This document shows positions 1 to 8,387 of a DNA stretch of 64,000 bases, in pieces. Origin of the DNA: Paenibacillus kribbensis (lineage in GTDB: Bacteria; Bacillota; Bacilli; Paenibacillales; Paenibacillaceae); NCBI RefSeq assembly GCF_002240415.1, contig NZ_CP020028.1, positions 3,621,501-3,685,500 on the forward strand, given 5' to 3'. Positions within the stretch are counted from its first letter, which is position 1. Each line of letters starts with the position of its first letter. Under the pieces are notes generated by a model. The model was not told the origin of the DNA. It saw nothing but the letters and a program-made list of their open reading frames with translations, and searched no databases. The position numbers and the translations under genes are program-made.

Positions 1-968
1 ATGTAAGCTCAGAGTTCCTCTACAAAGCAAGCTCTCAGGTTTCCCCAGTGGAATCTACAAGTCCGGTCCAGAAGCGGGCTGGAACAGGGTCAATCAGCCC
101 TTCCCTTCCCTCGGGTGACGCTTCTGCTGGTTCCCCTATTCAAGAGCAAGGTGTGCCTTCGGACGTAAAACGGACTGCGGACGACACGATACAATCCCTA
201 TCGTCGCAGCCTCCTTTTGCCCAGTGGAAAGATGCCGAGCTTAGCTACCATCCACTCGGACCTGGAACCCACAGTTGGCTTGTTCAAGTGAACCGTGCGG
301 GAGAATCCATTGGCTACCTGATTATCGGAACAGACACAAATGGTGTTTATCAGCTTAACGAATACGGGAACGGTCCAGGCGGGCCATACAGTATGGATGT
401 GCTTCGCCAATCCCTTAAGTCTCTCGCAGAGACCGAATTTTCATCTAGCGACAAGCTGCAAATCACGCCTATGTATGAGGAACCGCTATTAGCCTACTGG
501 CTGGTACGTTCCTCTACAGGGAGCGAGTTATGTATTGATGCTGTAACCGGCGATCCGTTGCCGATAGAAGTAGCCGATGGAAGCTGGAAACATAAGCTCC
601 ACAATCACACCCCTCCTTCAACTGTAAATTTTTCACAAACAAAGGCACAATCTGTTACTTTCTCGGCTGATCCTTTTGACCCTTATGACGATCTTGGCTG
701 GCTTCAATCCAAGCAAAAACTTGCCATCCATAACGCAAACCAATTGATAGACACGCTGCGTATATCACCACGTATTATATTTTCTGCCACAAGCATCAAC
801 TTTGCTTTTGGCGGGCCCTTATCCATTAACGGGTATCAATCCTGGATATCCCCGGATGATCCGTCACATCCAATTTTATATGCGCTAACTCATCACAACG
901 GCCTCGCCCGTTTTGTACCCCTCAAGCAGTTGCTGTCAGCTGGTGAATTTTATCGTTTGGACTCTTAG
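1..968 (+). CDS. Unknown protein, 5'-truncated at window edge
   Basis: The frame is open to the left edge (first full codon at position 3). The first possible start, GTG at 48, has no ribosome site, so this is probably the C-terminal part of a longer protein. The visible part begins with a Ser/Pro/Gly-rich, low-complexity stretch of about 40 residues, which looks like a linker. A globular region of mixed alpha/beta character follows, with a Gly/Asn-rich patch (NEYGNGPGGPYS). I see no membrane segment or catalytic motif and do not recognise the family. It ends before a strong bidirectional hairpin at 1012-1056. The linker followed by a soluble domain would fit an extracytoplasmic region behind an upstream membrane anchor, but that part lies outside the window. 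Confidence 0.6.
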   Translation, partial: VSSEFLYKASSQVSPVESTSPVQKRAGTGSISPSLPSGDASAGSPIQEQGVPSDVKRTADDTIQSLSSQPPFAQWKDAELSYHPLGPGTHSWLVQVNRAGESIGYLIIGTDTNGVYQLNEYGNGPGGPYSMDVLRQSLKSLAETEFSSSDKLQITPMYEEPLLAYWLVRSSTGSELCIDAVTGDPLPIEVADGSWKHKLHNHTPPSTVNFSQTKAQSVTFSADPFDPYDDLGWLQSKQKLAIHNANQLIDTLRISPRIIFSATSINFAFGGPLSINGYQSWISPDDPSHPILYALTHHNGLARFVPLKQLLSAGEFYRLDS

Positions 969-1011
969 CTATTACATGACGAAGCCTTCCGAAATAATCT
1001 CTGCAACATAA

Positions 1012-1056
1012 AAAGAGACCTCAAACGGCATACCCTATGCCCATTGTGGTCTCTTT
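1012..1056. terminator. Bidirectional intrinsic terminator
   Basis: A 9-bp outer stem (AAAGAGACC/GGTCTCTTT) encloses a second hairpin (GGCATA-CCC-TATGCC). It lies between the end of the rightward unknown gene and the end of the leftward yqzE gene, with A-rich and T-rich flanks on the two sides. Confidence 0.8.
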
Positions 1057-1063
1057 GTGCAGG

Positions 1064-1255
1064 TCAATGTCGCTCCCTTCGTCTTCTGCGTGCGGATTTT
1101 ATCCACATTTTAAGAGCGAGCGGCAGCATGCCAAACCATTTGTTCATCCACGGCTCTCTGGCCCGTTTTTGGCTGCGTCGCACGTCACGCGGCGTTTCGA
1201 TATACCGAACAATCCGCTCCGTAATATATGTCACCAACTCGTCACTCTTCGCCAT
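1064..1255 (-). CDS. yqzE: YqzE family protein
   Basis: This is a 63-residue basic protein whose start (MAKSDELVTYITERIV) and core (EPWMNKWFGMLPLALKMWI) match the YqzE family. In Bacillus that family is a roughly 60-residue protein of unknown function encoded near the comG competence operon. A hydrophobic segment at about residues 41-52 followed by an Arg-rich tail suggests membrane association. The ATG at 1255 has a textbook ribosome site (AAGGAGGT) 8 bases upstream. No comG genes are visible in this window, so the usual neighbourhood is either off the left edge or absent. The gene reads toward the shared terminator at 1012-1056. Confidence 0.8.
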   Translation of the reverse strand: MAKSDELVTYITERIVRYIETPRDVRRSQKRAREPWMNKWFGMLPLALKMWIKSARRRRRERH

Positions 1256-1447
1256 CCTCCACTACCTCCTTCAATCTGCTCCTTTTAGCTTGCTCATTTT
1301 TCAAGAAGTCTAATCCCTACGAGAATAACGATGCATGGTTTCCCTTAAATGGAACATACTATCTTCAACATTATCTGTACCCGAAAGCTAATGATTTATT
1401 TGGAGGCAGCTATGCTGCAATCAATCCGTCTACTGGAGGAATAGAAC

Positions 1448-2209
1448 GTGCAAAATAAGAAATTGAACAAGATATGGCTGACAGGACTTGGGGTGACTTT
1501 ATGCATCCTTTGCAGTTCTGTATTTGCGCCCTTTGTTGATGCAGCTTCTCAGCCCGGTAAAAAAAGCACTGAACTGAACAAGACCACAGATGGTCAATCC
1601 AGCACATCTTCACCCTATCATGCATTTGCCAAGCCTGTTGTCCTAATCGATGTTGGCCATGGCGGTGTGGATGGCGGAACAAGTCACAAGAAACTTTTGG
1701 AAAAAGACATCAACCTTGCCATCGGTCAAAAACTGTACCTGATTTTGCGCTCGCAGGGCTATCCTGCTGTCCTGAATCGGGACAAGGATTACGCACTGAG
1801 TGACGATAACCGCTGGCTTCCCTCCAAATCGAGACACCTAAAAGACCTTGCCCAGCGCAAAAGTCTCACCGAGCAGCTGCCTACCTCCTTGGTTGTAAGC
1901 CTCCATGTTAATTGGGCCAAGCGCTCCGACAAACGGGGACCGATTGTTTTATATCAGGATGAAGGCGGCAGTTATCTGTTAGCTGAGCGAATTCAGCATT
2001 CATTAAACCGCTTATTTTGCATGAACAGAGAAACCATTTACGGAAAACCCTTTTATCTTCTGAATACAATCCAGCATCCCGCAGTCATTGTGGAAACGGG
2101 ATTTATCAGTAATGCACAAGACAGAGCCATGCTTTCAGCGGATCGTGGACAGAAAAACATTGCTGAGGCTATAGCCGAAGGCATTATTGCACATTTGACG
2201 GTATGGTAG
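1448..2209 (+). CDS. N-acetylmuramoyl-L-alanine amidase (Amidase_3), secreted
   Basis: This 253-residue zinc amidase should cleave the MurNAc-L-Ala bond of peptidoglycan outside the membrane. A signal peptide or anchor covers residues 1-32 (basic start, hydrophobic core, Ala-rich end). The Amidase_3 domain starts near residue 63 with VVLIDVGHGGVDGG, whose His is a zinc ligand. It continues with the acidic ligand in LLEKDIN, the His of SLHVNW and the catalytic Glu of VIVETGF. The size and single domain resemble CwlD, which makes muramic-delta-lactam in spore cortex, but general LytC-type autolysins share the fold and no SH3 or SPOR domain is present. The GTG start at 1448 has GGAGG 8 bases upstream. 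Its 3' end overlaps the convergent deacetylase gene by 26 bp. Confidence 0.85.
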   Translation: MQNKKLNKIWLTGLGVTLCILCSSVFAPFVDAASQPGKKSTELNKTTDGQSSTSSPYHAFAKPVVLIDVGHGGVDGGTSHKKLLEKDINLAIGQKLYLILRSQGYPAVLNRDKDYALSDDNRWLPSKSRHLKDLAQRKSLTEQLPTSLVVSLHVNWAKRSDKRGPIVLYQDEGGSYLLAERIQHSLNRLFCMNRETIYGKPFYLLNTIQHPAVIVETGFISNAQDRAMLSADRGQKNIAEAIAEGIIAHLTVW

Positions 2210-3137
2210 TGTTGGCCGCAGGATTCCCCTTCCATCCCCATTCAGAACGCACCAGATCGCTAATGCCAACAAACTTGGCATGATCTTTTAGCGTAGGAAC
2301 CGATGATTGGAGAGCCGAGGACGTGTACCTGCCAGCTACACCGACATGTCCAATCGTTACGCAGGTGTCGTGCTTGTCGAGCCATTCCATTACCTTTGTA
2401 ATTTGCCGATTCACATGGGCGAGCGTATGAGTATCGTCCAGAAAAATATCATTGCGCACGGGTGGCATTCCCTTTTCAGCGGCAAGTTCAGGTACCACAG
2501 ACCAATAATTTGTACGGCTATCGACAAAAAATAGCCCATGCTCCTTGCAAACATCCAGCACAATGGACATAATGCGCTTGTCTGAGGTGACTTTGGAACC
2601 CATGTGGTTATTCATCCCTATCGCATGAGGGACATTCTTAATGGCTGCTGTCACCTTGGCGCGTACTTCATCATCCGTCATATTGGCCTTGATCGCTCCC
2701 GGTCCAAGCCATTCCGGCTTTCCCTGCTTTGGCTCCATGGGAAGATGAACGATGACATCGTGACCGCGCTTATGCGCTTCGATGGCATCCTGTTGGGTTG
2801 TAGGCAGAAAGGGCATCACAGCCACCGTGATTTTAACGGGTAATTGTAAAATCTGCTCTGTCCCTTTCATGTTGTTCCCCATGTCATCGATAATGATGGC
2901 AACCATTTTTTTCTCATGTTCCTGCTTGTCTGTTGCGTTTGCAATATCAGTTCCCATGCTCCAAGCAGTCCCACACACCATGAACATCAAACAGGCCGAA
3001 ATACAGACCACAGCGGTTCTTCGTATTTTAGAGCTTGGGTGATAAACATGCGCATACGTTGGCTGGTTTCGATCACGAAATGCCTGTATCGCTTTTTTAA
3101 TGATATTTCTCATGTTCAGCTTCCGTCGTTTACTCAT
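2184..3137 (-). CDS. Divergent polysaccharide deacetylase family protein
   Basis: This 317-residue protein has a basic N-terminus and one hydrophobic segment at about residues 40-60 (VVCISACLMFMVCGTAW), so it is a secreted or anchored protein. From residue 79 the domain reads MVAIIIDDMGNN, with the paired Asp of the divergent polysaccharide deacetylase family (YibQ type, a NodB relative). The pattern HDVIVHLPMEP follows, and later FFVDSRTN. Family members are thought to act on envelope polysaccharides, but the substrate is unknown. A good ribosome site (AAGGAGG) precedes the ATG. Together with the convergent amidase this forms a small envelope-modification pair, although the two genes overlap tail to tail and are not co-transcribed. 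Confidence 0.85.
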   Translation of the reverse strand: MSKRRKLNMRNIIKKAIQAFRDRNQPTYAHVYHPSSKIRRTAVVCISACLMFMVCGTAWSMGTDIANATDKQEHEKKMVAIIIDDMGNNMKGTEQILQLPVKITVAVMPFLPTTQQDAIEAHKRGHDVIVHLPMEPKQGKPEWLGPGAIKANMTDDEVRAKVTAAIKNVPHAIGMNNHMGSKVTSDKRIMSIVLDVCKEHGLFFVDSRTNYWSVVPELAAEKGMPPVRNDIFLDDTHTLAHVNRQITKVMEWLDKHDTCVTIGHVGVAGRYTSSALQSSVPTLKDHAKFVGISDLVRSEWGWKGNPAANTTIPSNVQ

Positions 3138-3261
3138 TGTGGGTCAGCCTCCTTCTCTGTCCCTTCATTGTGTGAGTAACCTCGTCTAATTATGTATAAG
3201 GCAGACCAAGGAATTCATCCCGACCTGCCTCAGCATCGTAAACGCGTATATTTAAAATCGT

Positions 3262-3774
3262 TTACCAGTTCTTGTTGATAAACTCATCACGACCTGATTG
3301 GGCGCGATCTTCCTTATAGTGCTTCACATTTTTCTTGTGGTAATTCTGATGATACTCCTCAGCCGGATAAAATACCGAAGCCGGAAGAATTTCCGTTACG
3401 ATTGGCTTATCAAAACGTCCTCTTTGTGCCAGTTGTTGTTTTGACTGCTCTGCAAGCTCCCGCTGCTGCTCGGTATGATAAAAAATAGCAGGTTTATACT
3501 GTGTACCCCGATCCTGAAATTGACCTTCCGCATCGGTGGGATCTGTTTGTGGCCAATACAATTCCAGCAACTTTTCATATGGAAACAGTTCAGGCTCAAA
3601 CGTAATCTGCACTACCTCGTAGTGACCTGTAGTTCCTGTTTTAACCTGCTCGTAAGTCGGATCGGGAACCGTCCCTCCAGTATAGCCTGAGACAATGCCA
3701 TGAATGCCAGGCAGCTCCTCAAACGGAGTCACCATGCACCAAAAGCATCCACCTGCAAAAGTAGCTTTTTCCAT
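3262..3774 (-). CDS. msrA: Peptide-methionine (S)-S-oxide reductase MsrA
   Basis: This cytoplasmic repair enzyme reduces the S-epimer of methionine sulfoxide in proteins, using thioredoxin. The catalytic motif GGCFWC sits at residues 8-13. It is followed by the conserved [21 protein letters not shown] and the [17 protein letters not shown] block typical of MsrA. At 170 residues it is a stand-alone MsrA with no fused MsrB domain, and no msrB gene is next to it. The ribosome site is weak (GGAAAGG about 11 bases upstream). It lies 115 bp downstream of the M24 peptidase gene on the same strand, and co-transcription is possible but not shown. Confidence 0.95.
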   Translation of the reverse strand: MEKATFAGGCFWCMVTPFEELPGIHGIVSGYTGGTVPDPTYEQVKTGTTGHYEVVQITFEPELFPYEKLLELYWPQTDPTDAEGQFQDRGTQYKPAIFYHTEQQRELAEQSKQQLAQRGRFDKPIVTEILPASVFYPAEEYHQNYHKKNVKHYKEDRAQSGRDEFINKNW

Positions 3775-3889
3775 TTTTAATCCAGCCTTTCCATTGATCG
3801 TCTGACTTTCGCCTCAAATTTGCATAGAATGCTACTTATCTAATCAATAATATACAATTATTCTTTCTCTATTAGCTACTCATCAAGCA

Positions 3890-4975
3890 CTATTCATAGA
3901 ACGGCAATTGGATTAGATCCTTTTTCGGAGATCCTGTCAATACTAGGCTCTTCTCTTTTCTGACCAGAACGTCATCCTCAATCCGAACTCCTCCAAGACC
4001 TGGCAAGTATAAGCCCGGTTCAACCGTCATAATCATATTCTCCACGAATTCGTCTTCAGACCGATAACTGATATAAGGCGCTTCATGGTTATCCAGTCCA
4101 ATGCTGTGGCCAGCACCATGATTAAATCGATCATTCATATTTTCTCTTACAAATGGACTACGAATCATCGAATCCAGTTCTTTGCTTTTCATTCCGTGAC
4201 AAATAGCGTCCACACCCGCCAACTCCGCCTCCAGAACCAAATCATAAATTTCACTAAGGCGTGAATCAGGCTTGCCAACCGCAATCGTTCTGGTCATGTC
4301 TGAAGAATATCCCTGGAAGGTGGCACCAAAATCCAGGATCACCATATCTCCCAGTTCGATCATTTTCTCGCTGGCCACTCCGTGGGGATAAGCAGAGCGG
4401 ATGCCGGATACAACGAGGGTTTCGAAGGGAGTCCCCTCGGACCCGATACACTTCATGAAGTACTCCATTTCCGTTGCCACCTGCTTCTCGGAAATTCCCG
4501 GGCGTATAAAATTTAAAATGTGCATAAACGTCCGATCAACTATTTTTACGGCCTCTAAAGTTTTGCAGATTTCATCCTCGTCTTTAACCGCTCTGAACGC
4601 CTCTACACAACCATCCGTTATTCTGGTCTTGATTTGGGCCAACGACTTGAAAAGCTCTCCATGGCTGTAGCTTAAATAGGAGCCTTCAAATCCAATCTCT
4701 TGAATATGATGCTTACGGATAATTTCTGCTGTTTCGTCCAGCAATGATCGATTCCAGCACACAATCTGAATCAGATCACTTAACTCTTCGCGGGCCTGTT
4801 CCACATAGCGGCTGTCAGTAATGAACAAAACAGCATCTCCAGTAAGGATCAAAGATGAATCCTCCCCTGTAAACCCGCACAGATAACGGACATTCTTCGG
4901 ATTGCTTACGTACATGGCCGGCAGCTTCCCTCCGCCATTTTCTTCAGTAAACGTTCGATTCGCTTCATCACCCAC
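3890..4975 (-). CDS. M24B Xaa-Pro peptidase; probable 1-base deletion near start
   Basis: This is a metallopeptidase of the Xaa-Pro aminopeptidase/dipeptidase group, which removes residues ahead of proline. All five metal ligands are visible: two Asp in ILDFGATFQGYSSDMTRT, His in HGAGHSIGLDNHE, Glu in MTVEPGLYLPG and Glu in GVRIEDDVLV. A creatinase-type N-terminal domain begins at AMYVSNPKNVRYLCGF. The open frame starts at GTG 4975, only 2 bases after GGAGG, which is too close. The well-placed start is ATG 4968, 9 bases after GGAGG. It is in another frame, encodes MKRIERLLKKMAEG (a typical family start) and stops after 20 codons. Adding one base in the C run at 4928-4930 joins the two frames. 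It lies 59 bp downstream of the GH127 gene. Sequencing error, real mutation or internal initiation at 4915 are the options. Confidence 0.8.
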   Translation of the reverse strand: MGDEANRTFTEENGGGKLPAMYVSNPKNVRYLCGFTGEDSSLILTGDAVLFITDSRYVEQAREELSDLIQIVCWNRSLLDETAEIIRKHHIQEIGFEGSYLSYSHGELFKSLAQIKTRITDGCVEAFRAVKDEDEICKTLEAVKIVDRTFMHILNFIRPGISEKQVATEMEYFMKCIGSEGTPFETLVVSGIRSAYPHGVASEKMIELGDMVILDFGATFQGYSSDMTRTIAVGKPDSRLSEIYDLVLEAELAGVDAICHGMKSKELDSMIRSPFVRENMNDRFNHGAGHSIGLDNHEAPYISYRSEDEFVENMIMTVEPGLYLPGLGGVRIEDDVLVRKEKSLVLTGSPKKDLIQLPFYE

Positions 4976-5000
4976 AGCCTCCGTTATAACTAGAAAGAGA

Positions 5001-5022
5001 GGGGGAATTCATTAATTCCCCC
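5001..5022. terminator. Hairpin between GH127 and M24 peptidase genes
   Basis: A 9-bp perfect stem (GGGGGAATT/AATTCCCCC) has a 4-base loop and is followed on the minus strand by a pyrimidine-rich but not pure T tract (TCTCTTTCT). It could be a weak terminator, an attenuator or an mRNA processing/stability element that lowers expression of the downstream peptidase gene. Confidence 0.45.
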
Positions 5023-5034
5023 CTTCTGGTCTAA

Positions 5035-7314
5035 TCATTTAGTCTTAATATATAGATGGTAGTGTTCATGGTTCAGTTCAGCTAGTGGCGCAAATTCGAG
5101 ATGCAGATCCTTGAAAATAAAACGGTTTGAATTTGCCACTCGCTCAAATTTTTCCGGGAGATTCCCATGATTCAACGGCAGTTCAAAATAATCTTTTTGG
5201 TCCGAGACAGCGGCCAGAATATAAGGGCCAAAGGCCAGAGATGCGATATCGGCTTTATCCGGTGTATGCTCCAGACGCAGCCGAGGTGTAAACTTCATGG
5301 TCACTTGATCTCCTTTGTTCCACTCTTGCGAAAGAACAAGGTAACCGTTCTCCTCTACAGTATTCACTTTTGTATGATTTACGAAGGTCGTGACTTCTCC
5401 TTGATGCCAGTAGGGAATGCGAACTCTTAAATTCGTTCTCGTTAACGTTTCAATGCGAATTTCGACTTCACCGTTGAAAATTTCCGGTACGGATTGTACA
5501 ACCTGCAATCCCTTACCCTCATCATTCAATACCGCTGGAACGAACAGGTTGACATATAAGGAATCGCCATCCTCGAAGAAAATCGCTTCGGCATACTTAA
5601 AGTGGTTTTCTAATCCCGTACCGTGGCAGCAGGAGTTTTCCTCATCATATCCTTTTTGTCCGCCTGGACTAGTGGGCATAAAGTACGTGCTGGCGCCCAG
5701 GCATTCATGATCTGTCGAAGAAAGAATATGGTTTAGCATTGTTCTTTCGTAATAATCCATGTACTTTGCATCGTTCTCATACACATATAGCTGTTTGGTC
5801 AATTTCAGCAAATTGTATGAAGCACAGGTTTCAGCCGTATGTTCCGTAAGATGCGTGCCTATTTTATGCGGCTGCTTAAACATTTCCCCTTCGCCGGTTC
5901 CTCCGATGGAGTAGATATGCGCGTTCACAACAGATTCCCAGAAAAACTTTGCGATATCATAATATTTTTGTTCCCCGGTAGCCTCGAAAATCTTGAATGC
6001 GCCTACGATTTGTGGAATATGCTGGTTGGCATGCATTGCGCCCAAAGCATCAACTTGTTGTTCCATCGGAAAGAACAAACGATCATTATCGAACAGCTTT
6101 GCAGCAGCAATATGATGTTCCTTTTGCGTGTAAGTAAAGAGTTCGGCCAGCGATTCATTGATGCCGCCAAATTCGCCAGCAATATACAAGCCCCACATTT
6201 TTTTCAATTGTTCATGTGGCAGTACGCTTAACCGGTTGTAAATCCAGTCCCCCACTTTGTCGGCAATAACCAGCGCCGGTTCTATTCCCGCTATATGATA
6301 ACTATCCAACAAGCCAGCTAATATTTTGTGCAAGGTATAATAAGGAGCCCAAATCTTCGGGTATCGTGTATACACTTCCAGCAAATCGAACTGCTCTTCG
6401 GAATAGGCGCTAAGAAATCCGTAATGGTAACGATCATCCGCCTCGAAGGCAAGCTGCACTTTGTTTAACTCATCGACCATGTAAGCCAATTTCTGGTGAA
6501 TCCGTTCATTCCCGGTGGATGCATAGCATAAAGCCAGAGCGGAGAGATAATGGCCGGTGGTATGCCCTTTCAGTAAGCTTTCATCCGAGTCCCACCCGAT
6601 CATGGCCGGTGCATTTAACGTATCCAAACTGGCGGCCTTCCTAAAATTGTATAGCATTTGATCATCATTGACTGTCAATAAAAATTGCAGTCTCCGATTC
6701 TGCGCGGATTTCAACAAAGAGGGGCCTTCCAGATGTACTTTTTGTGTCGAAATGTCATGCAGTTGAGGTGCTTTATTGCTCTTGTTTTCAACCTGGCTCT
6801 CAATGAAGATAACAGCCTCTACCTCATAAAGCGTATCCGTCAAATAGCCAGCAGCTTTTTGCTCCCCGACTTCCGAAAAACAACGATGTTCTCCCCCGTG
6901 CCATGTCACGGAATGGGCCAGGACATCTCCACTTACGGTTCGAATGGAGACCGCGGAAGGCAAGTAAAATTCCTTGTTCACTTCCTGCTTTATAACGATG
7001 GGAAAGACTTTTTCGACCTGGATTCTATTTTTCTCCTCCAAAATTTTAACTTCAAAAATCTTTTGAAGGCTCGACTCTCCATACTGAAAGGTAGCGGTAA
7101 TCGGAACCACCCGATCCCCCTTCCCGTACTCGGGCTGGTGTACTTTCCCCGAACCGTCAATCCAACGATCATCTTTCGACACCCAAGTAATTTTAGAACC
7201 ATTTTTGCCTTCAGTCGGCAAATGAATATCGAACTCAACCGTCTTCAAATTTCCCAGGTGCAAAACCTCAATATCCCCTTGAACGATTTCCAGATCACTC
7301 CGTTTATTTGACAT
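5035..7314 (-). CDS. GH127 beta-L-arabinofuranosidase with N-terminal Ig-like domains
   Basis: This 759-residue retaining glycosidase belongs to the HypBA1 family (former DUF1680), which releases L-arabinose from beta-L-arabinofuranosides such as those on plant hydroxyproline. The family's Cys/Glu zinc cluster is present: Glu495 and Cys497 in AETCASYN, and Cys562-Cys563 in NSCCHGTG, with one of the pair as nucleophile. Residues about 5-95 resemble an atrophied bacterial Ig domain (KITWVSKDDRWI). Residues about 100-170 resemble a group-4 bacterial Ig domain (SVTWHGG then GYLTDT). No signal peptide is present, so it is predicted to be cytoplasmic, which is unusual for Ig-linked enzymes. The ATG start has AAGGAGG upstream. 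It is divergent from the AraC gene and followed by the Xaa-Pro peptidase gene. Some GH127 members act on other sugars, for example in rhamnogalacturonan II. Confidence 0.88.
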   Translation of the reverse strand: MSNKRSDLEIVQGDIEVLHLGNLKTVEFDIHLPTEGKNGSKITWVSKDDRWIDGSGKVHQPEYGKGDRVVPITATFQYGESSLQKIFEVKILEEKNRIQVEKVFPIVIKQEVNKEFYLPSAVSIRTVSGDVLAHSVTWHGGEHRCFSEVGEQKAAGYLTDTLYEVEAVIFIESQVENKSNKAPQLHDISTQKVHLEGPSLLKSAQNRRLQFLLTVNDDQMLYNFRKAASLDTLNAPAMIGWDSDESLLKGHTTGHYLSALALCYASTGNERIHQKLAYMVDELNKVQLAFEADDRYHYGFLSAYSEEQFDLLEVYTRYPKIWAPYYTLHKILAGLLDSYHIAGIEPALVIADKVGDWIYNRLSVLPHEQLKKMWGLYIAGEFGGINESLAELFTYTQKEHHIAAAKLFDNDRLFFPMEQQVDALGAMHANQHIPQIVGAFKIFEATGEQKYYDIAKFFWESVVNAHIYSIGGTGEGEMFKQPHKIGTHLTEHTAETCASYNLLKLTKQLYVYENDAKYMDYYERTMLNHILSSTDHECLGASTYFMPTSPGGQKGYDEENSCCHGTGLENHFKYAEAIFFEDGDSLYVNLFVPAVLNDEGKGLQVVQSVPEIFNGEVEIRIETLTRTNLRVRIPYWHQGEVTTFVNHTKVNTVEENGYLVLSQEWNKGDQVTMKFTPRLRLEHTPDKADIASLAFGPYILAAVSDQKDYFELPLNHGNLPEKFERVANSNRFIFKDLHLEFAPLAELNHEHYHLYIKTK

Positions 7315-7337
7315 CGGTTTTCCTCCTTGCCCACTTT

Positions 7338-7351
7338 TAAAATCGCTTTCA
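7338..7351 (-). promoter_or_regulatory. Candidate catabolite-responsive element (cre) before GH127
   Basis: The minus strand reads TGAAAGCGATTTTA, which matches the loose CcpA-box pattern TGNAANCGNWNNCW except for one position. It lies 24-37 bp before the GH127 start codon, where CcpA binding would block expression. This is a motif match only. Confidence 0.4.
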
Positions 7352-7450
7352 CACCATTCATGTTACAAGAAAACATTTTTAAAGTAAGTAGTTTAAAAAA
7401 AGATTAGGTGGATTATATTTACTATATGGCAGATTCGATTGGAGGGTCTT

Positions 7451-8311
7451 ATGATGTACTTCGTTAATAAAGAGTATTTGGAGCAGGCCACCTTCTTGTC
7501 CGCTGGCACTTTTATTACAGATCAGCCCTGGATCCACAAAGAAAGAATCATCGATAGTTATGAAATCATCAGTCCCGTGGATTCAACCCTGTACATCGAA
7601 AGCAATAACGTTCCCTATGCTATTGAATCGGGCGAGATTCTTGTTGTTCCTCCTCACACGCTTCACCGGGGACTTAAAGTTTACCAAGGCCGTATGAAAT
7701 TTCACTGGCTTCATTTTTCGGCAAGCTGTTTAAAACTTAAAACAGAAGCGGAGGTCATCCAGGAGATTAGTGAAAACGATCTGGACCGGTTGATTATTTT
7801 GCCTGTTTATACCAACAAAGTAGACTCCAGGCGCTTCCATATCATGTTTAATCAATTGCTCGATTTATACGAGGAAAAGAAACATAAAAATTACTTAAAC
7901 GCTTATTTATCCTGCCTCTTATACGAATTGACCTCGGAAATTATGAATTATCTGATACAAAAAAATTTTAACGGAAACCAGTTGCAACCGATTCAAGACT
8001 GGATCAGAATTCATGCCTTTGAGAATATCACACTCGAACACATTGCAAATCATTTTAAATATAACAAAAACTATTTATCCCGAATTTACAAGGAAAACAC
8101 AGGAATCGGAATTTCGGAACAGATTATTAAATTCAGGCTAAAGCACGCTAAAGAGCTATTAACCGAGACAGACCTGAGCATTATCGAAATCGCTTCGGAA
8201 GTCGGGTACGATGATTCCAAATATTTCATGCGCCTGTTTAAAAAATATGAGACCGTCACCCCCACACAGTATCGAAAAACTTTTTATCGCAAGCACTTTA
8301 ACAAAAAATGA
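7451..8311 (+). CDS. AraC family transcriptional regulator
   Basis: This regulator is about 286 residues long. The N-terminal half is a cupin-like sensor (PVDSTLYIESNNVPYAIESG, then VVPPHTLHRG), the usual sugar-binding fold of AraC-type activators. The C-terminal 100 residues hold the double helix-turn-helix (ITLEHIANHFKYNKNYLSRIYKE and LSIIEIASEVGYDDSKYFMRLFKKY) with the classic ending TPTQYRK. The open frame extends to TTG 7439, but GGAGG at 7441-7445 is inside it and fits ATG 7451 with 5-base spacing, so I start there. It is divergent from GH127 across 136 bp and convergent with GH36, sharing a terminator. The position argues that it controls both enzymes and the transporter, probably as an activator responding to a released sugar. 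Confidence 0.92.
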   Translation: MMYFVNKEYLEQATFLSAGTFITDQPWIHKERIIDSYEIISPVDSTLYIESNNVPYAIESGEILVVPPHTLHRGLKVYQGRMKFHWLHFSASCLKLKTEAEVIQEISENDLDRLIILPVYTNKVDSRRFHIMFNQLLDLYEEKKHKNYLNAYLSCLLYELTSEIMNYLIQKNFNGNQLQPIQDWIRIHAFENITLEHIANHFKYNKNYLSRIYKENTGIGISEQIIKFRLKHAKELLTETDLSIIEIASEVGYDDSKYFMRLFKKYETVTPTQYRKTFYRKHFNKK

Positions 8312-8332
8312 TTGATGACGTATACCATTACC

Positions 8333-8382
8333 GATGAACAGCAAGAACCCAAACCTGACGGTTCGAGTTCTTGCTGTTCATC
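8333..8382. terminator. Bidirectional terminator between araC-type gene and GH36
   Basis: A perfect 16-bp inverted repeat (GATGAACAGCAAGAAC/GTTCTTGCTGTTCATC) has an 18-base loop. It lies 21 bp after the AraC stop codon and 5 bp after the GH36 stop codon, so it can end transcripts from both sides. Confidence 0.8.
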
Positions 8383-8387
8383 TGCTT

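Noticed and set aside
1228..1458. Short + frame before the amidase gene
   Set aside because: No ribosome site, odd composition, and it overlaps yqzE and the amidase start. The sequence fits a spacer.
6685..7311. 208-codon + frame opposite GH127
   Set aside because: Antisense shadow of a clear GH127 gene; no ribosome site and no protein family features.
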